Part shown: in pieces, positions 25,627 through 35,807 of the stretch
How positions within the stretch are numbered: the stretch's first letter is position 1
Layout: each line of letters begins with the position of its first letter
Source: Methylocystis sp. Sn-Cys
GTDB lineage: Bacteria > Pseudomonadota > Alphaproteobacteria > Rhizobiales > Beijerinckiaceae
NCBI RefSeq assembly: GCF_016745395.1
Contig: NZ_JAERVJ010000007.1
Coordinates: 1-64,000 of the forward strand
Length of the DNA stretch: 64,000 nt
Reading direction: 5' to 3'
The notes under the pieces: generated by a model
Databases searched by the model: none
What the model saw: the letters and a program-made list of their open reading frames with translations, nothing else
Told to the model about the DNA's origin: nothing
Position numbers and translations under genes: made by a program

Positions 25627-26766
25627 GTGAACGTCGACCACCCCCGCATTTTTATCAATGACACGACGCTCCGCGACGGCGAGCAGGCGCCGCGCGTCGC
25701 CTTCACGGCGCGCGACAAGGTTGCGATTGCGAAAGCGCTCGCAGCCGCGGGGGTGGATGAAATCGAAGCCGGCACGCCGGCCATGGGACGCGACGAAATC
25801 GACGCCATCGGCGGCGTTGTGGCCGAAGGTCTTCGCTGCCGCGTGATGGCCTGGTGCCGGTTGAATAAGAGTGACGTCGATGCGGCTTTGTCGGCCGGCG
25901 TCTCGCATGTGAATATCTCCGCGCCCATGTCGCGGCTGCAGATCGGCGTCAAGCTCGGCGTCGATGTCGCAACCGTGGCCGAACGTGTGCGCGCGGTCGT
26001 TTCTTACGCTTGTGAGCGGGGTCTCACTGTGGCGCTCGGCGGCGAGGATTCGTCCCGCGCCGATCCGCGCGACATCGGCGTCATTCTCCGCGCCGCACAG
26101 CAAGCCGGCGCCTGGCGCTATCGCTTCGCCGACACGCTCGGCCTGCTTGACCCGTTCTCCGCCTTCGAGGCGATTTCCAATGTCCGGGCGGAGACCGATT
26201 TGCCGATCGAATTCCACGGCCATGACGACGTTGGCCTTGCGACCGCCAATACGCTCGCGGCCATCCGCGCCGGCGCCACGCATGCCTCGGTCACCGTGCT
26301 CGGTCTTGGCGAACGCGCCGGCAACGCCGCTCTGGAAGAGATCGCTGTCGCGCTCGGCCATGTCGCGCGGGGCCGCACCAATATCGCCGCCGATCAGCTC
26401 CCTGGGCTGGCGAAGCTCGTTGCCCGCGCCGCGCGCCGGCGCATCGGCCGCTCGAAGGCGATCGTCGGCGCCGACGTCTTTACCCATGAGTCGGGCATTC
26501 ATGTCGCCGCGCTCTTGAAAGACGCGCGCACCTATCAGGGGATCGACCCTGCGCTGCTCGGCCGGCGCAACACTGTCGTGCTGGCCAAGCACTCGGGCGT
26601 CGCGGCGCTGAAAAGCAAGGGCGCGGAACTGGGTTTCGACATCGACCGCGATCTGGCGAATGCGCTTCTCGCACAAATCCGCCAGCGCGCGAACGAGAAG
26701 GCGGCGCCAATGACGAAGCGTGAGTTGAAGAATCTCTTCAAGAGCGCATGCGGAGGCGCGCCATGA
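25627..26766 (+). CDS. nifV: Homocitrate synthase NifV
   Basis: NifV condenses acetyl-CoA and 2-oxoglutarate to homocitrate, the organic ligand of FeMo-co. The 379-aa product has the DRE-TIM metallolyase start [17 protein letters not shown], the metal-binding [10 protein letters not shown] and [13 protein letters not shown]. The length fits NifV rather than the longer 2-isopropylmalate synthase. The start is GTG at 25627. Its stop overlaps the cysE start (ATGA). Confidence 0.96.
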   Translation: MNVDHPRIFINDTTLRDGEQAPRVAFTARDKVAIAKALAAAGVDEIEAGTPAMGRDEIDAIGGVVAEGLRCRVMAWCRLNKSDVDAALSAGVSHVNISAPMSRLQIGVKLGVDVATVAERVRAVVSYACERGLTVALGGEDSSRADPRDIGVILRAAQQAGAWRYRFADTLGLLDPFSAFEAISNVRAETDLPIEFHGHDDVGLATANTLAAIRAGATHASVTVLGLGERAGNAALEEIAVALGHVARGRTNIAADQLPGLAKLVARAARRRIGRSKAIVGADVFTHESGIHVAALLKDARTYQGIDPALLGRRNTVVLAKHSGVAALKSKGAELGFDIDRDLANALLAQIRQRANEKAAPMTKRELKNLFKSACGGAP

Positions 26767-27506
26767 GTCTCGCCGCCTCAGCTCCGCTGACAACCGCCAC
26801 AACACCGACGCTTTTCGTCAAATTGCGCGGCGACGTCTCCTGCGTTCTGAGCAGAGATCCCGCGGCGCGCAATTCGCTCGAAGTTGCCCTGCTCTATCCG
26901 GGCGTTCATGCGATCCTGTTTTATCGCATCGCCAACAGCCTTTGGCGCCGCGGCGTCAAATTCCCGGCGCGATTCCTCTCCTGGTTCGCGCGGCTGATCA
27001 CTAATATCGACATCCATCCCGGCGCGACGATCGGCGAGCGTCTCTTCATCGATCACGGCGCGGGCGTGGTGATTGGCGAGACGGCGGTCATCGGCGACGA
27101 CGTCACGCTCTATCACGGCGTCACCCTCGGCGGCACGTCATGGGCGCCGGGCAAGCGTCATCCGACGATCGAAAGCGGCGTGCTCGTCGGCGCCGGCGCT
27201 AAAATCCTCGGCCCGATCACCGTCGGCGCGCGCTCCCGCATCGGCGCCAATTCGGTCGTCATAGAGGACATTCCGCCAGAGATGACGGTCGTCGGCATTC
27301 CCGGCCGCATCGTGAAAGTGGAGCGGCGCCGCTCGGGGCCGGACGGTCGCATCGACCTCGAACATCATCTCATTCCCGATCCGGTCGGCGACGCCATTTC
27401 GGTGCTGATCGACCGGCTCGACTTCCTCGAAACGCGCCTCGCGCATCTGCAGGCGCGCAAGAACGAAACCCTTTCGAAGACCATTGAAAAGGAGACGACG
27501 CCATGA
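26763..27506 (+). CDS. cysE: nif-linked serine O-acetyltransferase (CysE/NifP)
   Basis: This enzyme acetylates serine to make O-acetylserine, the direct cysteine precursor, and so supplies sulfur for NifS. The 247-aa product has the CysE pattern: a helical N-terminal part, then left-handed beta-helix hexapeptides with [41 protein letters not shown] and [21 protein letters not shown]. Overlaps with nifV (ATGA) and nifW (ATGA) show it is part of the operon; this placement is known as nifP in Azotobacter. Confidence 0.94.
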   Translation: MSLAASAPLTTATTPTLFVKLRGDVSCVLSRDPAARNSLEVALLYPGVHAILFYRIANSLWRRGVKFPARFLSWFARLITNIDIHPGATIGERLFIDHGAGVVIGETAVIGDDVTLYHGVTLGGTSWAPGKRHPTIESGVLVGAGAKILGPITVGARSRIGANSVVIEDIPPEMTVVGIPGRIVKVERRRSGPDGRIDLEHHLIPDPVGDAISVLIDRLDFLETRLAHLQARKNETLSKTIEKETTP

Positions 27507-27838
27507 GCGTGTTCGACGAATTGCGGAAGCTTCACTCCGCCGAGGATTTCTTCGAAGCGCTCGGCGTCGATTACGACCCGGCCGTGGTGCGCGTCGCGCG
27601 CCTCCATATTCTGCGCCGCATGGCGGAATATCTCTCCAAGAACGACTTCGACGGCGTCCCCGACGAAGAAACGCGCGCCGCCTGCAAAGAGACGCTCACC
27701 AAAGCCTATGAGGATTTCGCGGCCTCTTCGCCCATCGCCGAGCGCGTCTTCAAGGTCCACAAGGACGCCGTGAAGCCGAAAGAAGAACCGGCGAAGCCCT
27801 TCGTTCCCTTGACCACGCTGACCGTCGCCCGCAGCTGA
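27503..27838 (+). CDS. nifW: Nitrogenase-stabilising protein NifW
   Basis: NifW helps maturation or oxygen protection of the MoFe protein. The 111-aa product shows the family pattern [38 protein letters not shown] and a C-terminal [10 protein letters not shown]. Its ATG overlaps the cysE stop by 4 bp. fixA follows after 16 bp, so the fix genes are probably on the same transcript. Confidence 0.96.
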   Translation: MSVFDELRKLHSAEDFFEALGVDYDPAVVRVARLHILRRMAEYLSKNDFDGVPDEETRAACKETLTKAYEDFAASSPIAERVFKVHKDAVKPKEEPAKPFVPLTTLTVARS

Positions 27839-27854
27839 GCCAGGAAAAGACAAA

Positions 27855-28706
27855 ATGAAAATCCTCGTCTGCATCAAGCAGGTTCCGGATAGCGCGCAAA
27901 TCCGCGTTCATCCCGTGACCAACACGATCATGCGGCAGGGCGTGCCGACGATCATCAATCCTTATGATCTCTTCTCGCTGGAAGAGGCGCTGCGCCTGCG
28001 CGACAAATTCGGCGGCGAAGTCACCGTGTTGACCATGGGCCCGCCCATGGCCTCGGAGTCGCTGCGCAAGGCTTTGGCGATCGGCGCCGACCGCGCCGTG
28101 CTGCTCACCGACCGCTTTTTTGCGGGCTCCGACACGCTGGCCACCACCTATGCGCTCGCGCAGGCGATCCGCAAGATCGAGCAGACCTTCGGCAAGCAGG
28201 ACATCGTCTTCACCGGCAAGCAGACGATCGACGGCGATACGGCGCAGGTCGGTCCTGGCATCGCCAAGCGCCTGAACCTTTTGCAGCTCACTTACATCTC
28301 CAAGCTCGTCGACTGCGATCCCGAGAAGGGCGAAGTCGTCGTCGAGCGCCGCGCCGAGGGCGGCGTGCAGGTTCTCAAGACCGCCATGCCCTGCCTCATC
28401 ACCATGATCGAGGGCTCCAATGAAGTGCGCCGCGGCGCCTTCAACGACGCGCTGCGCGCCGCCCGCGCCGAGATCGTCACCTGGAGCGCCAAGGACGCGG
28501 AGATCGAGGATCTCACGAAATGCGGTCTCAAGGGCTCGCCGACCATCGTGAAGAAGGTCTTCGCGCCGGCGCCGCGATCAGAGAAGGCCGCTTTTGTCGA
28601 GCCCGGCAAGACGGCGGGCGATTCCGCCGAGGCGCTGATCGCCTCCATCTTCGGGCGCCATCCGGCGCTCGAAGCCGACATGACCAAACTCGCTTCCGGA
28701 CTCTAG
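27855..28706 (+). CDS. fixA: Electron transfer flavoprotein beta subunit FixA
   Basis: FixA pairs with FixB in the FixABCX complex, which uses electron bifurcation from NADH to quinone and to ferredoxin/flavodoxin for nitrogenase. The 283-aa product begins MKILVCIKQVPDSAQIRVHP and contains the ETF beta features GGEVTVLTMGP, FTGKQTIDGDTAQVGPGIA and a domain closing with FGRHPALEADMTKL. CAGGAAAAG precedes the ATG. It is followed by a short repeat-like palindrome and then fixB. Confidence 0.97.
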   Translation: MKILVCIKQVPDSAQIRVHPVTNTIMRQGVPTIINPYDLFSLEEALRLRDKFGGEVTVLTMGPPMASESLRKALAIGADRAVLLTDRFFAGSDTLATTYALAQAIRKIEQTFGKQDIVFTGKQTIDGDTAQVGPGIAKRLNLLQLTYISKLVDCDPEKGEVVVERRAEGGVQVLKTAMPCLITMIEGSNEVRRGAFNDALRAARAEIVTWSAKDAEIEDLTKCGLKGSPTIVKKVFAPAPRSEKAAFVEPGKTAGDSAEALIASIFGRHPALEADMTKLASGL

Positions 28707-28758
28707 AGCGCGTGGCGAAAAAGTGGAAACCGGTTTTTTGCGCGAAGCGCGCTCGAAA
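28704..28758. repeat. Rhizobiales-type palindromic repeat between fixA and fixB
   Basis: The gap carries AGAGCGCGTGGCGAAAAAGT followed by GGAAACCGGTTTTTTGCGCG and AAGCGCGCT, an imperfect palindrome (AGCGCG...CGCGCT around AAACCGGTTT). Very similar intergenic elements are widespread in Rhizobiales, from general knowledge. It could also act as a hairpin in the fix transcript. Confidence 0.65.
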
Positions 28759-28778
28759 ATTCGAAACAGGAGCTGACG

Positions 28779-29873
28779 ATGTCCCCCACGCCGCCGCCCG
28801 CCACTCGCGCTAGCGCAAAAAAAGAGCTGCCGGAGCATTTCCGCGGTTACAAGCATGTTTGGGTCTGCGTTGAACAGGAGCGCGGTGACGTTCACCCCGT
28901 CTCCTGGGAGCTTCTCGGCGAAGGCCGCAAGCTTGCCGACAAACTCGGCGTCGAGCTCGGCGCCGTCGTGCTCGGCGGCCCCGGAGAGGGCACCAAGGAA
29001 GCGGCGGCCGAGGCCTTCCGCTACGGCGCGGATGTCGCCTATCTCGTCGAGCATCCGGTGCTGACGGACTATCGCAACGAGTCTTACGCCAAGGCGGTGA
29101 CTCAGCTCGTCAACGCCTATAAGCCGGAAATCCTGCTGCTGGGCGCGACGAATCTCGGCCGCGACCTTGCGGGTTCGGTAGCGACGACGCTGCTCACCGG
29201 CCTCACCGCCGACTGCACCGAGTTGGCGGTCGACGCCGATGGCTCGCTCGCCGCGACGCGCCCGACCTTCGGCGGCTCGCTGCTCTGCACGATCTACACG
29301 CTGAATTATCGCCCGCAGATGGCGACCGTGCGTCCGCGCGTGATGCCGATGCCGGAGCGCGTCGCCGATCGCGTCGGCCGCATCGTGCCCTTCACGCCCG
29401 AGCTCGACGAAGACTCGATCATCACCAAGCTGCTGCGCTTCATTCCCGATCGCGACTCCAACAAGAGCAATCTCGCCTTCGCGGATGTGGTCGTCGCCGG
29501 CGGCATGGGCCTGCAGAGCGCCGAGAACTTCCAGCTCGTGAAGAACCTCGCCTCCGTGCTCGGCGCCGAATATGGCTGCTCGCGTCCGGTCGTGCAGAAA
29601 GGCTGGGTCCCGGCCGAGCGCCAGATTGGTCAGACCGGCAAGACGATCCGGCCGAAGCTCTATATCGCCGCCGGCATCTCGGGCGCGATTCAGCATCGCG
29701 TCGGCGTCGAAGGCGCGGATTGCATCGTCGCGATCAACACCGACAAGAATGCGCCGATCTTCGACTTCGCGCATATCGGCATCGCGACCGACGCCATCCG
29801 CCTGCTGCCGGCGCTCACCGAAGCCTTCCGCGCAAGACTGTCGCCCCATCAGCGTGATCGGCTCGCGGGCTAA
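28779..29873 (+). CDS. fixB: Electron transfer flavoprotein alpha subunit FixB
   Basis: FixB is the FAD-binding alpha subunit of the FixAB flavoprotein. The 364-aa product has an N-terminal Rossmann-like domain ([18 protein letters not shown]) and the FAD domain with [37 protein letters not shown], the [20 protein letters not shown] segment and [27 protein letters not shown] precedes the ATG. The start could also be the Met further in, but length and RBS support this one. Confidence 0.97.
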   Translation: MSPTPPPATRASAKKELPEHFRGYKHVWVCVEQERGDVHPVSWELLGEGRKLADKLGVELGAVVLGGPGEGTKEAAAEAFRYGADVAYLVEHPVLTDYRNESYAKAVTQLVNAYKPEILLLGATNLGRDLAGSVATTLLTGLTADCTELAVDADGSLAATRPTFGGSLLCTIYTLNYRPQMATVRPRVMPMPERVADRVGRIVPFTPELDEDSIITKLLRFIPDRDSNKSNLAFADVVVAGGMGLQSAENFQLVKNLASVLGAEYGCSRPVVQKGWVPAERQIGQTGKTIRPKLYIAAGISGAIQHRVGVEGADCIVAINTDKNAPIFDFAHIGIATDAIRLLPALTEAFRARLSPHQRDRLAG

Positions 29874-29928
29874 TGAACACTTCGAAATTATCCGGCGTGG
29901 CGCCGGTTGCATGTGAATGGAGACTGCC

Positions 29929-31236
29929 ATGATCGAAGAAAGATTCGACGCGATCGTGATCGGCGCCGGAATGGCCGGCAACGCCGCGGCGCACACCATG
30001 GCGTCCCGCGGCCTCAAGGTACTGCAGCTCGAGCGCGGCGAGTATCCGGGCTCGAAGAATGTTCAGGGCGCGATCCTCTACGCCGATATGGTCGAGAAGA
30101 TCATCCCGAACTTCCGCGAGGAGGCGCCGCTCGAGCGCCATCTCGTCGAACAGCGTTTCTGGATGATGGGCGATCGCTCCCACACCGCCATCCAATATCG
30201 CAACGACGACTTCAACGAAGACAAGCCGAACCGCTACACGATTGTTCGTTCGCAGTTCGACCGCTGGTTCTCCAAGGAAGTGCAGGCGCAGGGCGCGATC
30301 GTCATCTGCGAAACGACGGTGATGGAGCTGGTGAGCGACGCTTACGGCAAGGTCATCGGCGTGCGCACGGATCGGCGCGGCGGGACCATCTTCGCCGATG
30401 TCGTCGTGCTGTGCGAAGGCGTCAATGGCCTACTTGGCACGCGCGCTGGCCTGCGTCCGTCGCCGAAGCCCGAGCATGTCGCGCTGGCTGTGAAGGAAAT
30501 GCACTTCCTGCCGCGCGAAACGATCGAAGCGCGCTTCAATCTCCATGGCGACGAAGGCGTCGTCGTCGAGGCGGCCGGCGTCATCTCCAAGGGCATGACG
30601 GGCATGGGCTTCGTCTATACCAACAAGGAGAGCATTTCGGTCGGCATGGGTTGTCTGGTTTCGGACTTTGCTGAAAATAAAGATACGCCCTACGGCCTGT
30701 TGGAGGCGTTCAAGAACCACCCCTCGATCAAGCCGCTGCTCGAAGGCTCGGAAGTGAAGGAATATGCCGCCCATCTGATCCCCGAGGGCGGGTACAACAC
30801 AATTCCGGAGCTTTTCGGCGATGGTTGGGTGGTTTGTGGCGACGCCGCGCAACTCAACAACGCCATTCACCGCGAAGGCTCCAATCTCGCGCTGACATCG
30901 GGCCGTCTTGCGGGCGAAGCGATCTTCCAGATCAAGTCGCGCAAAGACGCTATGACGAAGCAGAATCTGGCGCTTTACAAAAAGCTCCTCGACGACAGCT
31001 TCGTTATGAAGGACCTCAAGAAATACAAGGATATGCCGGCGCTTCTGCACGCCAATTCGCAAAATTACTTCCTGGCTTATCCGCAGCTCGTCTCGAAGGC
31101 CATGGAGAATTTCCTGCGCGTCGACGGCACGCCGAAGTTGGACAAGGAGAAGGCCACCATCGGCGCCTTTATAAAGGAACGCAAATGGTCGGGTCTCTTT
31201 GGCGACGCTTGGAAGCTTGCGCGCGCCTGGCGCTGA
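29929..31236 (+). CDS. fixC: FAD-dependent quinone oxidoreductase FixC
   Basis: FixC is the ETF:quinone oxidoreductase-like, membrane-associated subunit of FixABCX. The 435-aa product begins [20 protein letters not shown] with the dinucleotide-binding GxGxxG, continues [15 protein letters not shown] and has a second FAD motif [20 protein letters not shown], as in the family. I chose the ATG at 29929 (GGAGA upstream) rather than the ATG at 29917, which lacks a good site. fixX follows after 62 bp. Confidence 0.96.
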   Translation: MIEERFDAIVIGAGMAGNAAAHTMASRGLKVLQLERGEYPGSKNVQGAILYADMVEKIIPNFREEAPLERHLVEQRFWMMGDRSHTAIQYRNDDFNEDKPNRYTIVRSQFDRWFSKEVQAQGAIVICETTVMELVSDAYGKVIGVRTDRRGGTIFADVVVLCEGVNGLLGTRAGLRPSPKPEHVALAVKEMHFLPRETIEARFNLHGDEGVVVEAAGVISKGMTGMGFVYTNKESISVGMGCLVSDFAENKDTPYGLLEAFKNHPSIKPLLEGSEVKEYAAHLIPEGGYNTIPELFGDGWVVCGDAAQLNNAIHREGSNLALTSGRLAGEAIFQIKSRKDAMTKQNLALYKKLLDDSFVMKDLKKYKDMPALLHANSQNYFLAYPQLVSKAMENFLRVDGTPKLDKEKATIGAFIKERKWSGLFGDAWKLARAWR

Positions 31237-31298
31237 CGCATCGAGTTGGCGTTGTTCTTGCGTAATCGAGGAAAGAACATTCCGAGAGGAGAAATCCT

Positions 31299-31589
31299 AT
31301 GTCCCTCGCCGCCCGAGTTGAGGAAAAACTCTACCAAAATCGCTATCTCGTGGACGCAGGCAAGCCGCATATCGCCATTCGTCCGCACGAAAAACCCTCT
31401 GAAAATCTCCTGGCGATGACTCACATCTGCCCGGCGGGCTGCTATTCTGAAACCAGTTCGGGACAGGTCGAAATCACGCCGGACGGCTGTCTCGAATGCG
31501 GCACCTGTCGGGTGTTGTGCGAAGCGTCCGGCGACATCACCTGGAACTACCCGCGCGGCGGTTTCGGCGTGCTGTTCAAGTTCGGATAG
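31299..31589 (+). CDS. fixX: Ferredoxin-like protein FixX
   Basis: FixX is the small ferredoxin-like partner of FixC. The 96-aa product has the family start and the C-terminal motif [11 protein letters not shown]...[14 protein letters not shown] with the cysteines for a [4Fe-4S] cluster, closing with [23 protein letters not shown] precedes the ATG. With FixABC it completes the bifurcating complex. Confidence 0.96.
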   Translation: MSLAARVEEKLYQNRYLVDAGKPHIAIRPHEKPSENLLAMTHICPAGCYSETSSGQVEITPDGCLECGTCRVLCEASGDITWNYPRGGFGVLFKFG

Positions 31590-31597
31590 GAAACGCC

Positions 31598-31963
31598 ATG
31601 CCCAATGTCACTTTCCAGTCGCCCTTGTTGCATAAGAATGTCACTGTTTATGCGATCGCGGGCGATACGTCGACGATCCTCTCCGTCGCCGATGCGAACA
31701 AGATTGCGGTCCCGCATGATTGTCGCGACGGCGAATGCGGCTCCTGCCTGATCGAGGTGGTCACGCTGTCGGGAAAGACCATGGGCTCGCTTCTGACCGA
31801 GAAGGAAAAGGCCCAGCTCAAATCACTCGGCAAAATCACCGCCGAGGAAATCCGCTTGGCCGAAGTGGAAGATGTGGCGCCAAAATATCGCCTTGCGTGT
31901 CAGTATATTGTCCGTGACCAAGATATTCTGGTGAAGTTCAGCGGCGAGCCGGGCGGCGCCTGA
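31598..31963 (+). CDS. [2Fe-2S] ferredoxin after fixX
   Basis: This 121-aa plant-type ferredoxin has C-X4-C-X2-C (HDCRDGECGSC) and a last ligand in RLACQYI, in a beta-grasp pattern starting MPNVTFQSPLLHKNVTVYA. It begins 8 bp after fixX, so it is co-transcribed and may receive electrons from FixABCX or pass them to NifH. It is distinct from the [2Fe-2S] ferredoxin at 9958, whose first spacing is X5. It is the last gene before a strong terminator. Confidence 0.93.
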   Translation: MPNVTFQSPLLHKNVTVYAIAGDTSTILSVADANKIAVPHDCRDGECGSCLIEVVTLSGKTMGSLLTEKEKAQLKSLGKITAEEIRLAEVEDVAPKYRLACQYIVRDQDILVKFSGEPGGA

Positions 31964-31991
31964 CGCTCGAAGCGCCGAGAAGCTTCACGAG

Positions 31992-32019
31992 CCGGCGGTC
32001 ACGCGACCGCCGGTTTTTT
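31992..32019 (+). terminator. Intrinsic terminator of the fix operon
   Basis: A 9-bp stem CCGGCGGTC/GACCGCCGG with loop ACGC is followed by six T residues, 28 bp after the last ferredoxin stop codon. Confidence 0.93.
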
Positions 32020-32065
32020 GTTGGTGAACGCGCGTCGGGCAAAAGCATATAAACGTAGGCCGCCC

Positions 32066-32466
32066 CGTCATTGCGAGGAGCGCAGCGGCGAAGCAATCCA
32101 GAGCCGCGATGACGCCCTGGATTGCTTCGCTGCGCTCGCAATGACGAGAGACGCCCGGGACAACGCTCCGAGTTTCGTCGCCGTTGTCGGAGGCGGGTAG
32201 GAACCATCTACAAAGACCGCCACCGTCATTGCGAGGAGCGCAGCGACGAAGCAATCCAGAGCCGCTGTAGCTGCCGTGGATTGCTTCGCTGCGCTCGCAA
32301 TGACGGTGAGAGGCGCACGGGAACAACGCTCCGAGCTTTGTCGCCGTCGCCGGAGGCGGGTAGGAAGCATCTACAAAGCCTGCCCCGTCATTGCGAGGAG
32401 CGTAGCGACGAAGCAATCCAGAGCCACGTAGCTGCCCTGGATTGCTTCGCTCCGCTCGCAATGACG
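32066..32466. repeat. Three-copy tandem array of family A repeats (about 160-bp period)
   Basis: Copies lie at 32066-32146, 32224-32305 and 32386-32466. Each starts CGTCATTGCGAGGAGCG and ends CTCGCAATGACG. The two spacers are alike too (ending GAGGCGGGTAGGAA plus CATCTACAAAG), so the unit is about 158-162 bp. The spacer differs from that of the 11831 array. With the next entry it fills most of the 667-bp gap before the ycjX-like gene; I see no gene there. Confidence 0.9.
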
Positions 32467-32503
32467 GAGTTGTTTTTTATCGGGTCCGCTTAGATTGGGT
32501 CGG

Positions 32504-32580
32504 CGTCATGCCCGACGCTCGCGTAGCGAGCGATCGGGAATCCAGAGCAACCCGCGCTTTTGTGGCTCTGGATTCGACGC
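32504..32580. repeat. Dispersed palindromic repeat, family B, partial copy
   Basis: It carries CGTCATGCCCGACGCTCGCG, GATCGGGAATCCAGAGC and GGCTCTGGATTCG, then stops, so the right outer arm is missing compared with the copy at 47989-48090. Confidence 0.7.
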
Positions 32581-32630
32581 GAGCTGTTCAAAAGGAGGTA
32601 TCAAACGGCCCCGCGCAAACTCCCGCAGCT

Positions 32631-34127
32631 TCAAACCAGCTTGTCGCCGACCAGGAACTCCATCGCGCGATCGAGCCTGATATGCGGAAGCGGCAAAGGC
32701 TCGCGGTCTTTTGCGACCTTGGCGACCGGCGGACGAAATTTCAGGAAGCGGAACTCGGCTTCCTCCTCGTCGAGCGCCAAAGCGTCTCCGCGAAACACCG
32801 CTTTCGGATCGGCGGGCAATTCGCCGGGAAAGATCGCGCCTTCCGCGACGCCATCGAAAACATCGTCGCCGATGCGCTCGCCCTCGATCGGCGTCCCGAC
32901 GATCGCCGACAGCTTCTCACCTTCGTGGCGCACGACGGCTTCGCGCGTCGCCCGCACCGCGGCCATGGCGATCACGTCGATCTCCGCGCCGACCCCTTCC
33001 GCCCGGGCAATGGCGCGGCCCGTCAGATGGCGCAGGATCGCCTCCAGCCGGTCGTGGCTCGTATGGTGCAAATGATCGGCCTTTGTCGCCGCAAACAGGA
33101 TGCGGTCGATCTTCGGGCGGAAGATGGTCGAGAGCAAATTGGAACGACCGGTGCGGAAAGCGTTCAGCACGTCGGTGAGCGCGTTTTCAAGATCGCGCAC
33201 CGCCGCCGGGCCGGAGTTCAGCGCCGCCAGCGCGTCGACCAGCACGATCTGCCGGTCGAGGCGGGCGAAATGGTCGCGAAAGAACGGCTTTACGACATGG
33301 GTCTTATAGGCTTCGTAGCGGCGCTCCATCTCCCGCCCGAGGCTGCGATAGGGCAGCTCCTCGCCCTCCTCCACCGGCAGCGGCGCGAAGGTGAGCGCGG
33401 GCGAGCCTTCGAGATCGCCGGGCATCAGAAAACGCCCCGGCGGCAGGGTCGAGAGCGCGAAGCGCTCGGTCTTGGCGAGACGCAGATATTCGGTAAAGAG
33501 CCGCGCCAGCTTCTGGGCGGACTGCTCCGCGTAACGCCCCTTGGGATCGACGCCGACGGTTGCGCCGCGCCATTCGGCGGCGATCGGGGCGCGCGCGGCC
33601 GCGCTCGCCGCCTCCAGCGTCTCATGCGACCATTGCGCATAGGATTTGCCGAGCAAGGGCAGATCGAGCAGCCATTCTCCGGGGTAATCGACGATGTCTA
33701 TGTCGAGATGCGCCGTCTCCTGGCCGATATGACGCAGCGACCAGGCGTTGGATTTGAATTCGATGGCGACGCGCAGCTCGGAAATGCGGCGCGTCGATTG
33801 CGGCCAATGGCGCTCATCGCCGCTCGTCAGCGCCTCGAGATGCTCCTCATAGGCGAAGCGCGGCACGTTGAAATCCGGCTGCGGATCGAGATGGGCCGAA
33901 ACGATGCGGCCTTCCGCCAGCGCGCGAAAAACCGGCAGATGCGCCTTGCGCCCGGCCGCCAGCGCGCGCGTCAGATGATGCACGAGAGAGGTGATGAAGA
34001 CCGTCTTGCCTGAGCGTGACAGGCCGGTGACGCCGAGCCGCAGACGGGCGCCCGAGACGAAATCGGCGAGGCTCTCGGCGGCGACCCGGGTCTCGAACCA
34101 AAGATCGGACATTTGCGAGGAAGGCAC
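32631..34127 (-). CDS. YcjX-family P-loop protein
   Basis: This 498-aa protein belongs to the YcjX/DUF463 family of predicted nucleotide-binding proteins, often linked to stress regulons and to an adjacent YcjF membrane protein (not seen here). The P-loop is LGVTGLSRSGKTVFITSLVHH (near residue 35), and a G3-like DYPGEWLLDLPLL and KADHLHHTSHDRL are conserved. The GTG at 34127 is preceded by GGAGCC; the ATG at 34112 has no such site. It lies 128 bp downstream of gltA on the same strand, separated by a family C repeat. Confidence 0.9.
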   Translation of the reverse strand: MPSSQMSDLWFETRVAAESLADFVSGARLRLGVTGLSRSGKTVFITSLVHHLTRALAAGRKAHLPVFRALAEGRIVSAHLDPQPDFNVPRFAYEEHLEALTSGDERHWPQSTRRISELRVAIEFKSNAWSLRHIGQETAHLDIDIVDYPGEWLLDLPLLGKSYAQWSHETLEAASAAARAPIAAEWRGATVGVDPKGRYAEQSAQKLARLFTEYLRLAKTERFALSTLPPGRFLMPGDLEGSPALTFAPLPVEEGEELPYRSLGREMERRYEAYKTHVVKPFFRDHFARLDRQIVLVDALAALNSGPAAVRDLENALTDVLNAFRTGRSNLLSTIFRPKIDRILFAATKADHLHHTSHDRLEAILRHLTGRAIARAEGVGAEIDVIAMAAVRATREAVVRHEGEKLSAIVGTPIEGERIGDDVFDGVAEGAIFPGELPADPKAVFRGDALALDEEEAEFRFLKFRPPVAKVAKDREPLPLPHIRLDRAMEFLVGDKLV

Positions 34128-34191
34128 GGCGGCTCCGGGAAGAGACGAGACGGAACCTCATCTAATCCAAGAGCCGCCAATTTGGGAGAGC

Positions 34192-34247
34192 GGACCGCGA
34201 GCCTTCAGGCTCGCATAGCCAAGAGCGAGCCTGAAGGCTCGCGGTCC
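34192..34247. repeat. Palindromic repeat, family C (GGACCGCG type)
   Basis: It runs from GGACCGCGAGCCTTCAGGCT to the inverted AGCCTGAAGGCTCGCGGTCC, enough for a long hairpin just after the gltA stop, where it could act as a terminator for that gene. Confidence 0.8.
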
Positions 34248-34255
34248 ATAAGCTC

Positions 34256-35542
34256 TTACCGCTTCGACATCGGCACATAATCGCGCCGTTTCTCGCCCGT
34301 GTAGAGCTGGCGCGGGCGGCCGATCTTGGAGCCGGAATCCTCGATCATCTCCTTCCACTGGGCGATCCAGCCGACCGTGCGCGCCACGGCGAAGAGCACG
34401 GTGAACATGGCGACCGGGAAGTTCATCGCCTTCAGCGTGATGCCCGAATAGAAGTCGATGTTCGGATAGAGCTTCTTTTCGATGAAATAGTCGTCCGACA
34501 GCGCAATGCGCTCGAGCTCCAGCGCGACGTCGAGGAGCGCGTCCTTGACGCCCAGCTCGTTCAGAACCTCGCGCGTCGTGCGCTGCATGATCTTCGCGCG
34601 CGGATCATAGTTCTTATAGACGCGGTGGCCGAAGCCCATCAGGCGGAAGGGATCGTTCTTGTCCTTGGCGCGGGCGATGAACTGCGGAATGCGGTCCGGC
34701 GTGCCGATCTCGGAGAGCATCTTCAGCACGGCCTCATTGGCGCCGCCATGCGCCGGGCCCCACAGCGAGGCGATGCCGGCCGCGATGCAGGCGAAGGGAT
34801 TGGCGCCCGAGGAGCCGGAGAGACGCACCGTCGAGGTCGAGGCGTTCTGCTCGTGATCGGCGTGCAGGATGAAGATGCGGTCGAGCGCGCGGGAGAGGAC
34901 CGGATTGACCTTATATTCCTCGCAAGGCACGGCGAAGCACATGCGCAGGAAGTTCGACGTGTAGTCGAGGTCGTTCTTGGGATAAACGAAGGGCTGGCCG
35001 ATCGAATATTTATAGGCCATCGCCGCCAGCGTCGGGATCTTGGCGATCATGCGCGTCGAGGCGACCATGCGCTCGACCGGATCGGCGATATTGGTCGAGT
35101 CGTGATAGAAGGCCGAAAGCGCGCCGACGGACGCCACCATGACCGCCATCGGATGCGCGTCGCGGCGGAAGCCCTGGAAGAAGCGCGCCATCTGCTCATG
35201 CACCATGGTGTGGCGCGTGATGCGATAGTCGAAATCGGCCTTTTGCGCGCCCGTCGGCAATTCGCCATAGAGCAGCAGATAGCAAGTCTCGAGAAAGTCG
35301 CCGTGCTCGGCGAGCTGCTCGATCGGATAACCACGATAGAGCAACACGCCCTCGTCGCCGTCGATGAAAGTGATCTTCGACTCGCAAGAGGCGGTGGAGG
35401 TGAAGCCGGGATCAAAGGTGAACATCTCCGTCTCGGCGTAGAGACTGCGGATGTCCATAACGGACGGTCCCATCGTGCCTTCCATGACGGGAAGGTCGAT
35501 GGTTTTGCCGCCCACTGAGAAAGAAGCCTTGTTGTCGGCCAT
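34256..35542 (-). CDS. gltA: Citrate synthase (type II)
   Basis: Citrate synthase condenses oxaloacetate and acetyl-CoA at the entry of the TCA cycle. The 428-aa product has the type II features, [41 protein letters not shown], the catalytic [10 protein letters not shown] region, the second His in [14 protein letters not shown] and a closing [22 protein letters not shown] precedes the ATG. It lies downstream of gltX on the same strand with a 265-bp gap, so it probably has its own promoter. Confidence 0.98.
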   Translation of the reverse strand: MADNKASFSVGGKTIDLPVMEGTMGPSVMDIRSLYAETEMFTFDPGFTSTASCESKITFIDGDEGVLLYRGYPIEQLAEHGDFLETCYLLLYGELPTGAQKADFDYRITRHTMVHEQMARFFQGFRRDAHPMAVMVASVGALSAFYHDSTNIADPVERMVASTRMIAKIPTLAAMAYKYSIGQPFVYPKNDLDYTSNFLRMCFAVPCEEYKVNPVLSRALDRIFILHADHEQNASTSTVRLSGSSGANPFACIAAGIASLWGPAHGGANEAVLKMLSEIGTPDRIPQFIARAKDKNDPFRLMGFGHRVYKNYDPRAKIMQRTTREVLNELGVKDALLDVALELERIALSDDYFIEKKLYPNIDFYSGITLKAMNFPVAMFTVLFAVARTVGWIAQWKEMIEDSGSKIGRPRQLYTGEKRRDYVPMSKR

Positions 35543-35735
35543 TGCGCACCCTCGTTAGTCGGCCCGGACGCGCAGCGGCGCCGTGCCCCAGCCGCCGCGA
35601 CGTTCTCTTATAAATACGTCGCGATGCCGGCAGGCCTTTGGTTTTTTGCACATCTAGGGCGGGGACGACCTCTTGTGCAGCGCAAAAAGGTTACCGCTAC
35701 CGCGAAGACTGTCAAGCTTTGAAGCTCTTGGGAAA

Positions 35736-35788
35736 GGACCGCGGGCCTTCAGGCCCGCATTTCGAGCGCGCCTGAAGGCGCGCGGTCC
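35736..35788. repeat. Palindromic repeat, family C
   Basis: GGACCGCGGGCCTTCAGGCC is matched by the inverted CGCGCCTGAAGGCGCGCGGT, with a short unpaired centre. It lies about 20 bp after the gltX stop and could act as a terminator. The rest of the gltX-gltA gap (35543-35735) shows only a T-rich leader for gltA. Confidence 0.8.
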
Positions 35789-35807
35789 ATACCGTCAGTC
35801 CCTGCCG

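Noticed and set aside
24397-26805. An 802-codon minus-strand frame over nifS and nifV
   Set aside because: It mirrors the third-position pattern of two certain genes and has the same charged low-information composition; it is a shadow frame.
28704-28758. Terminator between fixA and fixB
   Set aside because: The T-run lies inside the palindrome rather than after a stem, and fixB needs readthrough; it is better described as a repeat element.
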